64,000 nucleotides of DNA from Clostridia bacterium (GTDB lineage Bacteria; Bacillota; Clostridia; Oscillospirales; Acutalibacteraceae), in assembly GCA_900767025.1 (NCBI GenBank), contig CAAFXS010000045.1, forward strand, positions 1 to 64,000, given 5' to 3'. Under the pieces are notes generated by a model. The model was given only the letters and a program-made list of their open reading frames with translations. It made no database searches and had not been told where the DNA came from. A program made the position numbers and the translations under genes. Positions 42,695 to 51,871 of the stretch are shown here, piece after piece. How positions within the stretch are numbered: the stretch's first letter is position 1; the number at the start of each line of letters is the position of its first letter.

Positions 42695-44041
42695 TTAACA
42701 TATGCCGAGTCTTTTTTCAAGACTTTCTTTTTCCTTTTCGTAACCGGGTTTGCCCAAAAGAGCAAACATATTCTTTTTATAGCTTTCAACACCCGGCTGA
42801 TTAAAGGGATTAACACCCAAAATATAACCGGAAACGGCACAGGTCTTTTCGAAGAAATAGATAAGATAACCGATTTCCTCAGGTGTAATTGCATCACATT
42901 CTATAACAAGGTTGCCTACTCCGCCGTCAGTATGAGCAAGCAGTGTGCCCTGTCTTGCCTTTTCGTTAACAAAACTCATTGATTTGCCTGCAAGGAAGTT
43001 AAGACCGTCCAGGTCGCCCTCCTGCTCTGTAATAAGAAAATCATAATGAGGCTTTTTGAAATTAATAACAGTTTCAAACATAAGCGGAGCACCGCTTTCC
43101 TGAATATACTGACCAACTGAATGAAGGTCTGTTGAGAAAATACAGGAAACAGGATAAAGGCCTTTACCGTCCTTACCCTCGCTTTCGGCAAAGAGCTGCT
43201 TGAGCCACTCGTTGAACATTGTCATACAGGGCTCGTATGATACAAAGCACTCAAGCTTTTTACCCTTTTGATAAAAAGCGTTTCTGACTGCCGCATATTT
43301 AAGAACGGGATTTTCGTTAATATCCTCGCTGCAAAGGCTATCCTGTGCAAGCTTTGCGCCTGCCATAAGCTTATCAATATCAATACCTGCGGCGGCAATG
43401 GGAAGAAGTCCAACAGCGGTAAGAACGGAAAACCTGCCGCCTACATCGTCGGGAACTACAAATGACTCATAGCCTTCCTTGTCTGCAAGCATTTTAAGAG
43501 TACCCTTTGCTTTATCGGTGGTAGCAAAAATTCTCTTTGCGGCCTCCTCCTTTGAATACTTGTTATAAACAAGGTCTCTGAATACTCTGAAAGCAATAGC
43601 AGGCTCGGTTGTGGTACCGCTCTTGCTGATTACATTCACACAGATATCCTTGCCCTCACAAATTGAAACAAGCTCTGTAAGCATTGAGGAGCTGATGGAA
43701 TTACCGATAAAATAAATGTCCGGTGTGTCTTTTTTGATTGAATTATAATTGGGAGATGTAAGAGCCTCGATTACTGCTCTTGCACCGAGATAGGAACCGC
43801 CGATACCGATAACAATAAGTATATCGGCATTGTTTTTGATATATTCAGCAGCCTTTTTAATTCTAACAAATTCTTCCTTGTCATAATCAGTAGGAAGAGA
43901 AACCCAGCCGAGAAAATCATTGCCTGCGCCTGTTTTAGCGTGAAGAGTTTTCATAGCATTAACGGCGGCAGGAGCTAAATCCATTATATCCTGTTCGGAC
44001 ACAATATCCTTTGCATGATTGGTAATAAATTTCATTGCCAT
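42695..44041 (-). CDS. pgi: Glucose-6-phosphate isomerase
   Basis: 448 residues, the shorter Firmicute form. Seen: IGIGGSYLGARAV (about 76-88), VISKSGTTTEPA (about 135-146), and QYIQESGAP late in the sequence. It links glucose-6-phosphate and fructose-6-phosphate in glycolysis. GAGGCGA precedes ATG 44041. Confidence 0.96.
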   Translation of the reverse strand: MAMKFITNHAKDIVSEQDIMDLAPAAVNAMKTLHAKTGAGNDFLGWVSLPTDYDKEEFVRIKKAAEYIKNNADILIVIGIGGSYLGARAVIEALTSPNYNSIKKDTPDIYFIGNSISSSMLTELVSICEGKDICVNVISKSGTTTEPAIAFRVFRDLVYNKYSKEEAAKRIFATTDKAKGTLKMLADKEGYESFVVPDDVGGRFSVLTAVGLLPIAAAGIDIDKLMAGAKLAQDSLCSEDINENPVLKYAAVRNAFYQKGKKLECFVSYEPCMTMFNEWLKQLFAESEGKDGKGLYPVSCIFSTDLHSVGQYIQESGAPLMFETVINFKKPHYDFLITEQEGDLDGLNFLAGKSMSFVNEKARQGTLLAHTDGGVGNLVIECDAITPEEIGYLIYFFEKTCAVSGYILGVNPFNQPGVESYKKNMFALLGKPGYEKEKESLEKRLGIC

Positions 44042-44061
44042 AATATATCGCCTCTGTTATA

Positions 44062-44090
44062 ATATTATATAATTTATAATTTCGAAACAA
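44062..44090 (-). promoter_or_regulatory. Candidate pgi promoter
   Basis: On the minus strand TTGTTT (44090-44085), 17 bases, TAATAT (44067-44062). The region is very AT-rich so other -10s are possible. Confidence 0.5.
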
Positions 44091-44127
44091 TATATTACAC
44101 TATTTCTCGGAAATATTCAACACTTTT

Positions 44128-45255
44128 TTAAATATTCTTTAGTAAGTGCATAAATATACTCGAAAAATCTGTTTTTTCTATATTTCTGTCAGATGCAAGA
44201 TTAATCTTAGAAATTACTTTTCCGTCACATTTAACAAGAATTTCACCAAGGCTGTCACCTGATTTTACAGGTGCCTTTATCTCATTTTTGATATTATATT
44301 CATATTCAAATTCAGCAGAGCTTTTTGGAACAAGTACCTCACTGCCATCCTCAATATGCGGAACAATTTCTTTAACCATACCGTTTTTTACCTTAACAGG
44401 TGTGAGCTTACTCTCATCGGCAGAAAGCTTTTCTATTTTATAATTAGCAAAGCCGTAGTCAAGGAGTTGAGTAGATTTATTAAACCTGTCATCACTTGTG
44501 TCAGCACCCAAAACAACTGAAACAAGCTTTAAGCCCTCACGCTCGGCAGTGGCACAAAGGCAAAAGCCTGCTATAGAGGTTGTGCCTGTTTTAAGCCCTG
44601 TAATACCGTTATATTTATTAACAAGCTTGTTTGTGTTATTAAGCTCGGTTTCACCGTTTCTAAGGGAATCCAACCACACTGTTGAATACTTTGTAATCAA
44701 ATCATATTTCATTACCTCTGTGGCAATAACCGCAAGGTCGTAGGCACAGGAATAATGGTTTGTTGTTTCGTCATCAAGACCGGTGCAGTTTTCAAAATGT
44801 GAATTGTTGAGTCCAAGCTCTTTGACCTTATTATTCATCATATCAACAAATGCACTGTCACTGCCTGCAACATATTCACCTAAAAGAGTACAGGCGTCAT
44901 TTGCCGATGCGATAATTACAGCTTTCAGCAAGTCGTTGACGCTCATCTCCTCCCCTACCTCAAGCCAAATCTGTGATCCGCCCTTTGACACTGCATTTTC
45001 GCCGGCGGTAACCATATCGTCAAGAGTAATCTTTCCGCTGTCAATAGCCTCCAAAATCAGCAGCAGGCTCATTATTTTTGTGACAGATGCAGGTGACATA
45101 TGCTCGTAAGCATTTTCTTCCAAAATAATATCACCTGTATTCATACACATAAGTATACTTGATTTTACTTTAATTTCCTTATCCTCCGCCATTACCCTTG
45201 CCGGAACTGACACAAAAATCAGCAAGGACATAAAAAATATTAAATATTTTTTCAT
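44128..45255 (-). CDS. D-alanyl-D-alanine carboxypeptidase (DacF/PBP5 type)
   Basis: 375 residues. A signal peptide spans 1-23 (ends PARVMA). Catalytic motifs: Ser57-V-T-K60, S117-A-N119, K222-T-G. The C-terminal 100 residues are the PBP5-type beta domain, ending in an amphipathic helix that likely binds the membrane. It trims pentapeptides, in vegetative wall or spore cortex; DacF versus DacB cannot be decided. GGTGATA precedes ATG 45255. Confidence 0.92.
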   Translation of the reverse strand: MKKYLIFFMSLLIFVSVPARVMAEDKEIKVKSSILMCMNTGDIILEENAYEHMSPASVTKIMSLLLILEAIDSGKITLDDMVTAGENAVSKGGSQIWLEVGEEMSVNDLLKAVIIASANDACTLLGEYVAGSDSAFVDMMNNKVKELGLNNSHFENCTGLDDETTNHYSCAYDLAVIATEVMKYDLITKYSTVWLDSLRNGETELNNTNKLVNKYNGITGLKTGTTSIAGFCLCATAEREGLKLVSVVLGADTSDDRFNKSTQLLDYGFANYKIEKLSADESKLTPVKVKNGMVKEIVPHIEDGSEVLVPKSSAEFEYEYNIKNEIKAPVKSGDSLGEILVKCDGKVISKINLASDRNIEKTDFSSIFMHLLKNI

Positions 45256-45286
45256 AATATCACCATTAAATACTATTACCAAAAAC

Positions 45287-45315
45287 TTGTATTAATAACA
45301 AAACTTTGATATAAT
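45287..45315 (+). promoter_or_regulatory. mtaB promoter
   Basis: TTGTAT (45287-45292), 17 bases, TATAAT (45310-45315). Confidence 0.75.
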
Positions 45316-45342
45316 CACAAAAAAAGAAACAGGAGTTAAACT

Positions 45343-46626
45343 ATGAAGGCTGCATTTTATACACTTGGCTGCAAGGTCAATCAATACGAAAGCGAATATA
45401 TGAGCGAGCTGCTTAAAAACGCAGGCTTTGAAATAGTTGAGCCAAATCAGGAGGCTGACTACTACATTGTTAATTCCTGCACTGTTACTGCAACTGCCGA
45501 CCAAAAGACAAGACAACATATAAGAAAATTCAAAAGGCAGCATCCCAATTCCGTTGTAATCCTCACAGGCTGTATGCCACAGGCTTTTCCCCACGAGGCT
45601 GAAAAGCTGGGTGATGCTGATATCGTTCTTTCAAACAAAAGTGACGGCGATATACTAACACTTATTAACCGATATAATACAGAGAAAAACAGAATTGTTA
45701 ACATCGACGAGCACCGCACGGGAGACAGGTTCGGTGACTGTATGATAACAGGCTTTAAGGAGAGAATAAGAGCATTTATTAAGATTGAGGACGGATGCGA
45801 CCGTTTTTGCTCCTACTGTATTATTCCCAAATCAAGAGGCAGAGTTCGTTCAAAGAATCCCGATACATTAAAAGAGGAAGCAAAAGCACTTGCAAATTCG
45901 GGAATTAAGGAAATTGTGCTTGTTGGCATCAATCTTTCAGCTTACGGCAAGGGTGAGGATTTTGACCTTGTGGACGCTGTAAAAATCTGTGCAGAAACAA
46001 CGGGAATTGAAAGAGTACGCCTTGGCTCCCTTGAGCCTGACCACATCACTGATAATGTAATCAAACGGTTGTCCGAAATTGAAAAATTTTGCCCCCAATT
46101 TCATCTTTCCCTGCAAAGCGGATGCGACAAAACCCTTAAAAATATGAACAGGCACTATACTGCCCGGGAATACAAAGAGCTTTGCTCAAAGCTGCGAAAT
46201 TCCTTTGACAATGCAAGCATAACAACCGATGTTATGGTAGGCTTTAACGAGGAAAGCGTCGATGATTTCAACGAGAGCCTTGAATTTGTAAAATCCATTG
46301 CTTTTGAAAAGGTACACACCTTCCCGTACAGTGAAAGGAAAGGCACTGCCGCATCAAAAAAAGGTGACAGCGTTCCTAAAAAAGAAAAGGAACGCCGTGC
46401 ATCTGTTATGATTGAGGAAACGGAAAAAATAAGGCAAAAGCATCTTCAGTCGCTTATCGGTAAAGAGGTTGAAGTGCTTTTTGAAAACGAAATTGAAAAA
46501 GGCATTTTTCAGGGTTATACAAAAAGCTACATTCCCGTTCGCATCAAATCGGAGGAAAGCCTAATCGGAGTATGCAAAACGGTAAAAATCACCGATTACC
46601 GAGATGATTTCTGCATTGCGGAGTAA
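45343..46626 (+). CDS. mtaB: tRNA t6A37 methylthiotransferase MtaB
   Basis: 427 residues. MtaB methylthiolates t6A37 of tRNAs. Seen: YTLGCKVNQYES, NSCTVTATAD and LTGCMPQ for the N-terminal cluster, radical-SAM CDRFCSYCIIPKSRG (about 150), and a C-terminal TRAM region. The MtaB rather than MiaB or RimO group is indicated by GCKVNQYE and NSCTVT. AACAGGAG precedes ATG. Its last 31 bases overlap the convergent lipoprotein gene. Confidence 0.93.
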   Translation: MKAAFYTLGCKVNQYESEYMSELLKNAGFEIVEPNQEADYYIVNSCTVTATADQKTRQHIRKFKRQHPNSVVILTGCMPQAFPHEAEKLGDADIVLSNKSDGDILTLINRYNTEKNRIVNIDEHRTGDRFGDCMITGFKERIRAFIKIEDGCDRFCSYCIIPKSRGRVRSKNPDTLKEEAKALANSGIKEIVLVGINLSAYGKGEDFDLVDAVKICAETTGIERVRLGSLEPDHITDNVIKRLSEIEKFCPQFHLSLQSGCDKTLKNMNRHYTAREYKELCSKLRNSFDNASITTDVMVGFNEESVDDFNESLEFVKSIAFEKVHTFPYSERKGTAASKKGDSVPKKEKERRASVMIEETEKIRQKHLQSLIGKEVEVLFENEIEKGIFQGYTKSYIPVRIKSEESLIGVCKTVKITDYRDDFCIAE

Positions 46627-47765
46627 AGATTTTTGCTTTCATCATTATCATTAAGCGAGCTGTATGAGAAAATATAATATCCGCTTATTTTGTCAATTTT
46701 AGAGAGATAAGTTACCTGTCTTGAAAGAATATTATTATTTTCCTTAAATTCATTTTTACCGCTTTCTCCTGCGAACTCATCCTCTATTCCTGCTTTATAA
46801 AGGGGTAAAGCAACATATAATTTACAGTCAGCCATTTCAACCCATTTTTTAACGGTTTTCATAAATGGCTGACTTTCATTTTGAAATCCGAAATAAATTT
46901 GCGGACAAAGGTAATCAACATAACCTTCGGTGGTTGCCCATTTTTCAACATCGGCATAAAGTGAGTTATAATCATTTTCAATATTTGATGCCGGGCTTAT
47001 GCCAAAGGTAATATTTGGATTTTTTTCCTTAATTGTTTTATAGACTGTTTTAATCATATTTGAAACATTTTCTCTTCTCCAATCCTCCAAGGCGAGCTTA
47101 CCTTTAGCATCACGGTATTTTTTATACGAAGCCTGGTCAATGGACTTGCTTTTTTCGGGATAAAAATAATCGTCAAAGCAAATGGAGTCCACCTGATAAT
47201 TTTCCGCTATTTCCCCTACTCCGTCGGCAATGAGCTTTGTTACTTCATCAGAGGCTGGATTAAAATATATTCCGCTGTCGCAGACAATCAGGTTTTCCGT
47301 GTCTTTATATTTAAAAGCAACATTGTTTTCACACAAGCCGCTGAAATCATTTGAGGAGCTGACACGGTAAGGATTTATCCATGCCTCAATGGACATATTG
47401 TTTTTATGAGCGGTTTCCACCATTATTTCAAGTGGGTCGTATATCAGCTCTGAGCCCTGTTCACCGAAGCAGTATGCGCTGACAGGAAAATACTTAGAAT
47501 TATAAAAAGCATCTGCAAAGGGTCTAACCTGAACCGTTACTCGATTAAATCCCTTTGATTTAAGGTCCTTAAAAGCCTTTGAAATAGATTTTTTGAACTC
47601 ACCCTCATCCTTGCCGTCAGTAAAGACGGAAAGCTCGTAATATGCAATCCACACTGCGCTTATGTATTCATCCTCGGTACTGCTATCCTCAGGCTTTTGA
47701 TTAACGACAGTGCACCCTGCAAGAATACAAATCATCATAATTGACAAAATTATTTTTTTATACAC
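46596..47765 (-). CDS. GHL10/DUF187-family lipoprotein (glycosyl hydrolase-like)
   Basis: 389 residues. Lipobox LAGC (Cys18) marks a lipoprotein. The rest matches the DUF187/GHL10 family (Bacillus YngK): SAVWIAYYELS, GFNRVTVQVRPFADAFYNS, and EAWINPYRVS, then DSICFDDYFYPE, all typical. It is a TIM-barrel hydrolase thought to act on cell-wall or other glycans; no substrate is proven. It overlaps mtaB by 31 bases tail to tail. Confidence 0.88.
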   Translation of the reverse strand: MYKKIILSIMMICILAGCTVVNQKPEDSSTEDEYISAVWIAYYELSVFTDGKDEGEFKKSISKAFKDLKSKGFNRVTVQVRPFADAFYNSKYFPVSAYCFGEQGSELIYDPLEIMVETAHKNNMSIEAWINPYRVSSSNDFSGLCENNVAFKYKDTENLIVCDSGIYFNPASDEVTKLIADGVGEIAENYQVDSICFDDYFYPEKSKSIDQASYKKYRDAKGKLALEDWRRENVSNMIKTVYKTIKEKNPNITFGISPASNIENDYNSLYADVEKWATTEGYVDYLCPQIYFGFQNESQPFMKTVKKWVEMADCKLYVALPLYKAGIEDEFAGESGKNEFKENNNILSRQVTYLSKIDKISGYYIFSYSSLNDNDESKNLYSAMQKSSR

Positions 47766-47811
47766 TTGAACACTTCCTTAATTTATAGTAAAATATATTC
47801 GGTGATTATTT

Positions 47812-48102
47812 ATGGAATATAAACTCGGCAATTCATTAAGAGTAAAAGCAAAGGGCGAAACAGATATGTTAATCTGTCCCAAATGTAAAAAAGAAACAAG
47901 TCTTGGCGTTTTTTCAAACGGTGAAATGCGTCTTGCACCTAAAATTACCCTGTTTGATATCAGTACAGTGTATTTCCTTGTTTGTCCCGAATGTGCATCT
48001 GTTTTTACCGTTGACGAAAGCAAGGGTAAATCTTTTAAAAAAGGCGACAAAACCGCAATAAAAGCAGAGGATTTGACCTATCTTGAAGGATTTAAGGATT
48101 GA
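47812..48102 (+). CDS. Zinc-ribbon protein of unknown function
   Basis: 96 residues. Two CxxC pairs (CPKC at about 22, CPEC at about 58) form a likely zinc ribbon, and the tail is basic and acidic. Similar small proteins occur in Clostridia without known role. CGGTGATT precedes ATG 47812. It overlaps the DUF1294 gene by up to 20 bases. Confidence 0.75.
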   Translation: MEYKLGNSLRVKAKGETDMLICPKCKKETSLGVFSNGEMRLAPKITLFDISTVYFLVCPECASVFTVDESKGKSFKKGDKTAIKAEDLTYLEGFKD

Positions 48103-48385
48103 GCTGATAATTGCACTTGTAATATTTGTTTACCTTTTAATTATCAGCCTAATTGCCTGTATTTTGACAGTTTCCGATAAAAAAAGAGCACAGGAAAACA
48201 GGTGGAGAATAAGTGAAAATACTTTGCTTTTTGTGGGGCTGATGGGCGGTGCTGCTGCCGAGCTTGCAGTTATGAAAAAAATTCATCATAAAACAAAAAA
48301 GCCGAAATTCACCATAGGCTTACCACTTGAAATCTTTTTACATATTGTTATAATTATTTTGATAATTTCAAAGGCCGCAGTTTAA
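48083..48385 (+). CDS. DUF1294 membrane protein
   Basis: About 100 residues, three membrane segments. Seen: the DUF1294 pattern KKRAQENRWRISENTLLFVGLMGGAAAE and HHKTKKPKFTIGLP. Role unknown. The start is uncertain: TTG 48083 has no good ribosome site, while an ATT at 48098 or CTG at 48104 has AAGGA nearby. The stop lies in the loop of the first copy of a duplicated hairpin. Confidence 0.8.
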   Translation: MKDLRIELIIALVIFVYLLIISLIACILTVSDKKRAQENRWRISENTLLFVGLMGGAAAELAVMKKIHHKTKKPKFTIGLPLEIFLHIVIIILIISKAAV

Positions 48386-48392
48386 TGCGGCC
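48373..48392 (+). repeat. Hairpin copy 1 (duplicated 20 bp)
   Basis: GGCCGCA, GTTTAA, TGCGGCC: a 7-bp stem with the DUF1294 stop in its loop. An identical 20-bp copy lies at 48667-48686. Here no T tract follows. Confidence 0.95.
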
Positions 48393-48666
48393 TTTCAGCG
48401 TGTAGAAAAAACAAATAATAAATTTCTACATGCTGGCAGACTTCGAGAAATGAAACTGAATTTCGTTTTCTTGCGAGCGGGAGCTGTACGATGGTACCGC
48501 CCCCGAGCAAAAAACGGAAAGTGCCTAAAAGTGGCTTGGATTCGATGTCCAAGCCGCTTTTAAAATTTCAAAGTATTTGTTATAACGGCACGGCAGGAGC
48601 AAGCCCCTGCCCTACAATTATTGCAAAATTCAGGCACGGTTCAGAACACTTTATCGAAGTCTGAAT
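48393..48666. other. Structured non-coding insert between hairpin copies
   Basis: 274 bases without a credible gene, full of self-complementary stretches: CAGC-TGTAGAAA with TTTCTACA-GCTG (48396-48434), CGGGAGC...GCCCCCG around a GTAC stem (48478-48505), a terminator-like AAAAGTGGCTTGGA with TCCAAGCCGCTTTT (48527-48561), and GGCAGG...CCTGCC (48593-48612). The last block, GCAGGAGCAAGCCCCTGC, is like dispersed repeats I recall from Clostridia. It may be a small non-autonomous element or RNA gene. Confidence 0.5.
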
Positions 48667-48695
48667 GGCCGCAGTTTAATGCGGCCTATTTTTTA
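48667..48695 (+). terminator. Hairpin copy 2 with T tract (terminator)
   Basis: Same 20 bp as 48373-48392, now followed by TATTTTTT. This looks like the original terminator after DUF1294, separated from it by the insert. Confidence 0.85.
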
Positions 48696-50168
48696 AAGAA
48701 TTATGCAGATAAGACCGTTACAGCCTTCATTTATTACTCTTTCAATGGTTTCACGGAATTTATCACGGGCATCCATAGGCATACGGTAAAGCTTGTTATT
48801 AAGGCCTTCGCTGACAAGCTCGTGAAGTGATTTACCGAAGAGATTTGTATTCCAGATATCTGCTGGATTTTCCTCAAACTCCTTAAGGAGATACATAACA
48901 AGGTCACGGCTTTGGCTTTCACTGCCCACAATAGGTGCAACCTCTGTAAAGGTGTTGCACTTAATCATATGGATTGACGGAGCATTTGCTTTGAGCCTTA
49001 CGCCGTATCTTCCGCCCTGTTTCATAATTTCCGGCTCGCTGAGGGTAAGCTCACTCATTTCAGGCATAACGATACCGTAGCCTGTTTCCTCAACATCGGC
49101 TAGAGCCTTTGAAAAGCGTTCATATTCCCTTTTCATTGACATAAGCGCTGTAAAGTTGTTCATCAGGTCCTTTTCGTCCTTGATTTCAACAGAACAGTTT
49201 TCAGACAGTATCTGATAAAAATATTTGCTGTCAATAAAGAGCTTAATATTAACAGAGCCGTCGGACAAATCAAGTGAATTAACATTAACTGACTCAACAT
49301 ATTCATTTTCACCGATAAGTGATGTAAATGAGGATATACTCCTGATATTGTTGATGACAGACATATTTTCCTTAATACATTTAAAGATAGATGTTCTGAA
49401 ATAATTTTCCTTTTCAAGAGAGTTAATCCAAGATGGAAAGCTAATTCCCACATTTGATACGGGAAATTCATAGAGGATGCTTAAAAGTATTGTGTTAACC
49501 TCCTGCTCGGTAAGCTCAAGGCAGTTTACCGCAACAACGGGCACGCCGTATTTTTCGGTAAGGTCCGAGCAAAGCTGGGAGGTGCGTGCTGATTTAGGCT
49601 CGGCACTGTTCATCAAAACAACAAAAGGCTTATCAAGTGCTTTAAGCTCATCAATTACTCTTTCCTCTGCCTCCTCATATTCATCACGCGGAATAGAGCT
49701 AATTGTACCGTCGGTTGTGACTACAAGACCGATGGTGGAATGCTCTGTAATAACCTTTTTTGTGCCGATTTCTGCAGCCATATTAAATGGAATTTCCTCG
49801 TCAAACCAAGGTGTTGACACCATTCTCGGCTGTTCCTCCTCAATATAGCCCACAGAGCTTGGAACGATGTATCCAACACAATCTATCAAACGAACACGCA
49901 TTTTCATATTATCGTCCATATTCAGCTCTACTGCATCCTCGGGAATAAACTTAGGCTCTGTTGTCATTATGGTTCTGCCTGCCGCCGACTGGGGCAGCTC
50001 ATCCATTGCACGCTCTCGCACAAAGGGGTCACTGATATTCGGGATAACAAGAGTATCCATAAATCTTTTTATAAAGGTGGATTTGCCCGACCTTACAGGA
50101 CCCACAACGCCGATATAAATATCACCGTTAGTCCTTTTTGATATATCGTTATAAATGTTACTGTTCAT
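48693..50168 (-). CDS. spoIVA: Stage IV sporulation protein A (SpoIVA)
   Basis: 491 residues. SpoIVA is an ATPase that polymerises around the forespore as the basement layer of the coat, anchored by SpoVM. Seen: GDIYIGVVGPVRSGKST (Walker A, residues 23-31), AAGRTIMTTEPKF and the conserved middle and C-terminal domains ending CNGLICIIL. It follows the SPOCS/LysM gene by 9 bases. Confidence 0.97.
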   Translation of the reverse strand: MNSNIYNDISKRTNGDIYIGVVGPVRSGKSTFIKRFMDTLVIPNISDPFVRERAMDELPQSAAGRTIMTTEPKFIPEDAVELNMDDNMKMRVRLIDCVGYIVPSSVGYIEEEQPRMVSTPWFDEEIPFNMAAEIGTKKVITEHSTIGLVVTTDGTISSIPRDEYEEAEERVIDELKALDKPFVVLMNSAEPKSARTSQLCSDLTEKYGVPVVAVNCLELTEQEVNTILLSILYEFPVSNVGISFPSWINSLEKENYFRTSIFKCIKENMSVINNIRSISSFTSLIGENEYVESVNVNSLDLSDGSVNIKLFIDSKYFYQILSENCSVEIKDEKDLMNNFTALMSMKREYERFSKALADVEETGYGIVMPEMSELTLSEPEIMKQGGRYGVRLKANAPSIHMIKCNTFTEVAPIVGSESQSRDLVMYLLKEFEENPADIWNTNLFGKSLHELVSEGLNNKLYRMPMDARDKFRETIERVINEGCNGLICIIL

Positions 50169-50177
50169 ATTTTAACC

Positions 50178-51671
50178 TCACATTCCCGGAACAAGTAAAA
50201 CCTTTTGGCAATCAAGAACCTCTGATTTTAAATCGTTCTCATCCATAATCAGTGATACAGCGGTGGAAAATTTCTTTGCAATAGCCCACACATCTTCATT
50301 TTTCTGTGCAAAGTAGAGCGTCAGCTGCGGTAAACAGTCGGTATTTTTTTCTGCAGATGCATTGATATCGGTAATAAAGCTGACATTTTCAACACTGAAC
50401 AGATATGCACTGTATTCAAAGTTTAATTTCAGCGAAACAGTATTTGCATTCTTTATCAAATAATCATAGCTGATAATAACCGCACTTGCAGTACCGTTCA
50501 TTTTATTATCATTAAGAGTCATAGAATACTCTTCTGTCTTTTCAAAATAACAAAGCTGTGAGCTGTCATCGTAATAAAGGAATGCAAGCTTAACGGATAA
50601 AATCATTTTTGATTCTTCTATGGTACAGTCGATAATTTCTGCTTTAAGGTCAAGAATTTCAATGACATTTTTTTCGGTTTGAAAAGCTATTTCACAGGAT
50701 TTGTCATCATAATAGAAAATGGGGTTTGACTTTATGCGGACATTTCCTCTTTCAATATCAGCTTCATACTTAGGCATATATGAATCAATAATATAATCCT
50801 CCTGACACATTGAGCAAAGCTTATAGTTAAAGGTAACCTTGCCCACCGCCTCAATATCACATAGCTGATTATTTGAATTTGCCTTTGCCTTTACATAAAG
50901 ACCCGACACCTCTGCACTGACAAAGGCTTTGTCTTCTTCTCCTGCATTGCTGACATCAATAATTTTACTCAAAGAAAAGCTATGAACGGATTTTTCGATA
51001 GAAGAAGATTCACTTTCGTATAATACGGAAATCTCCATACGAAGCTTTACAAGCATTTTATCCTTAATTATTTTCTTCTCCTCAACTATGCAGTTTGCAA
51101 ATGTGTTGACAATATTTCTTATTTGTGAATCGGCGCTTGACACGGTAAAGCTTTCGTCAAATTCTTCACTGCATATGCCTGAGCCTTTTTCAACAAGCCT
51201 CATGGGATTATACTCTCTCACAAAGGCATTTTTGCAGTTGGTAAGGCACTTTTCTCCGCTTTGTGAGAAAAGCGTTATTTTAGCCTTGAGTGAGGTGTGA
51301 ATATCAATTCTGCGCTGGTTTATTAGCCTGAAATTGGAGTACTTTGTTGTAAGTGTGATTTGAGCAAACTCAATATCGTCGCCTGCGCCTGCACTGATTG
51401 GCTTGGAAAAATCCTCCTCAAAAATATTTGAAAGCAGGCAGTTACTGCTGTTAAAATATGTAATGCTGATAATGCTTTTTCCGTATAGCTTTATGGCTCC
51501 TCCGGTACATTCATAATCAGTTACAACGCTTTTAACACTGCATTTTACAATCCGCTCAATATCGTCAAGATACTGTGGCAGATTTTCCTGAAAATCAAGT
51601 TCAAAGCTTTCGCAGAGAACATCTTTTTCAACCGATGAATTTAATGTTTTATACTCTTTACACAATTCCAT
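50178..51671 (-). CDS. SPOCS (DUF3794)/LysM spore-associated protein
   Basis: 497 residues. Three DUF3794 (SPOCS) repeats fill about 1-440, followed by a C-terminal LysM domain (CLPQLTLYFAQKNEDVWAIA, about 450-495). Proteins with this layout are spore coat or cortex proteins in Clostridia, and here it stands directly before spoIVA. Binding to peptidoglycan is inferred from LysM. AAAGGAGA precedes ATG 51671. Confidence 0.88.
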   Translation of the reverse strand: MELCKEYKTLNSSVEKDVLCESFELDFQENLPQYLDDIERIVKCSVKSVVTDYECTGGAIKLYGKSIISITYFNSSNCLLSNIFEEDFSKPISAGAGDDIEFAQITLTTKYSNFRLINQRRIDIHTSLKAKITLFSQSGEKCLTNCKNAFVREYNPMRLVEKGSGICSEEFDESFTVSSADSQIRNIVNTFANCIVEEKKIIKDKMLVKLRMEISVLYESESSSIEKSVHSFSLSKIIDVSNAGEEDKAFVSAEVSGLYVKAKANSNNQLCDIEAVGKVTFNYKLCSMCQEDYIIDSYMPKYEADIERGNVRIKSNPIFYYDDKSCEIAFQTEKNVIEILDLKAEIIDCTIEESKMILSVKLAFLYYDDSSQLCYFEKTEEYSMTLNDNKMNGTASAVIISYDYLIKNANTVSLKLNFEYSAYLFSVENVSFITDINASAEKNTDCLPQLTLYFAQKNEDVWAIAKKFSTAVSLIMDENDLKSEVLDCQKVLLVPGM

Positions 51672-51731
51672 AAAAAGTCTCCTTTACAGTTTCTATAAAA
51701 ACCTATGCAAAGGAACTTGTATATATAACAA

Positions 51732-51767
51732 AAGAAGCAGAATTTCAATTAAGAAATTCTGCTTCTT
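51732..51767 (-). terminator. spoVM terminator
   Basis: A 15-bp perfect stem (51732-51746 with 51753-51767), 6-base loop, then CTTTTGTT-like T tract on the minus strand. Confidence 0.9.
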
Positions 51768-51769
51768 CA

Positions 51770-51859
51770 TTATGTTTCTGTTTTAACTTTATGTATTTTA
51801 AATAATCCTCTGAGAATAGGCGCCAAAAATTTAGGGCTTTTAATTAATACGACCTTCAT
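51770..51859 (-). CDS. spoVM: Stage V sporulation protein M (SpoVM), 29 residues
   Basis: Peptide MKVVLIKSPKFLAPILRGLF plus a short basic tail. Bacillus SpoVM is a 26-residue amphipathic helix that senses forespore membrane curvature and anchors SpoIVA; both share MK....K.PKFL and the important Pro9. GGGGGAT lies 6 bases before ATG 51859. It sits near thiN (upstream) as in Bacillus and next to the spoIVA cluster, which supports the call. Too short for most gene finders. Confidence 0.85.
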   Translation of the reverse strand: MKVVLIKSPKFLAPILRGLFKIHKVKTET

Positions 51860-51871
51860 TCATATCCCCCA

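Noticed and set aside
48487..48505. T-box-like TGGTACCGC
   Set aside because: No stem I or specifier region, no synthetase or amino acid gene downstream; it is better explained as part of a local hairpin.
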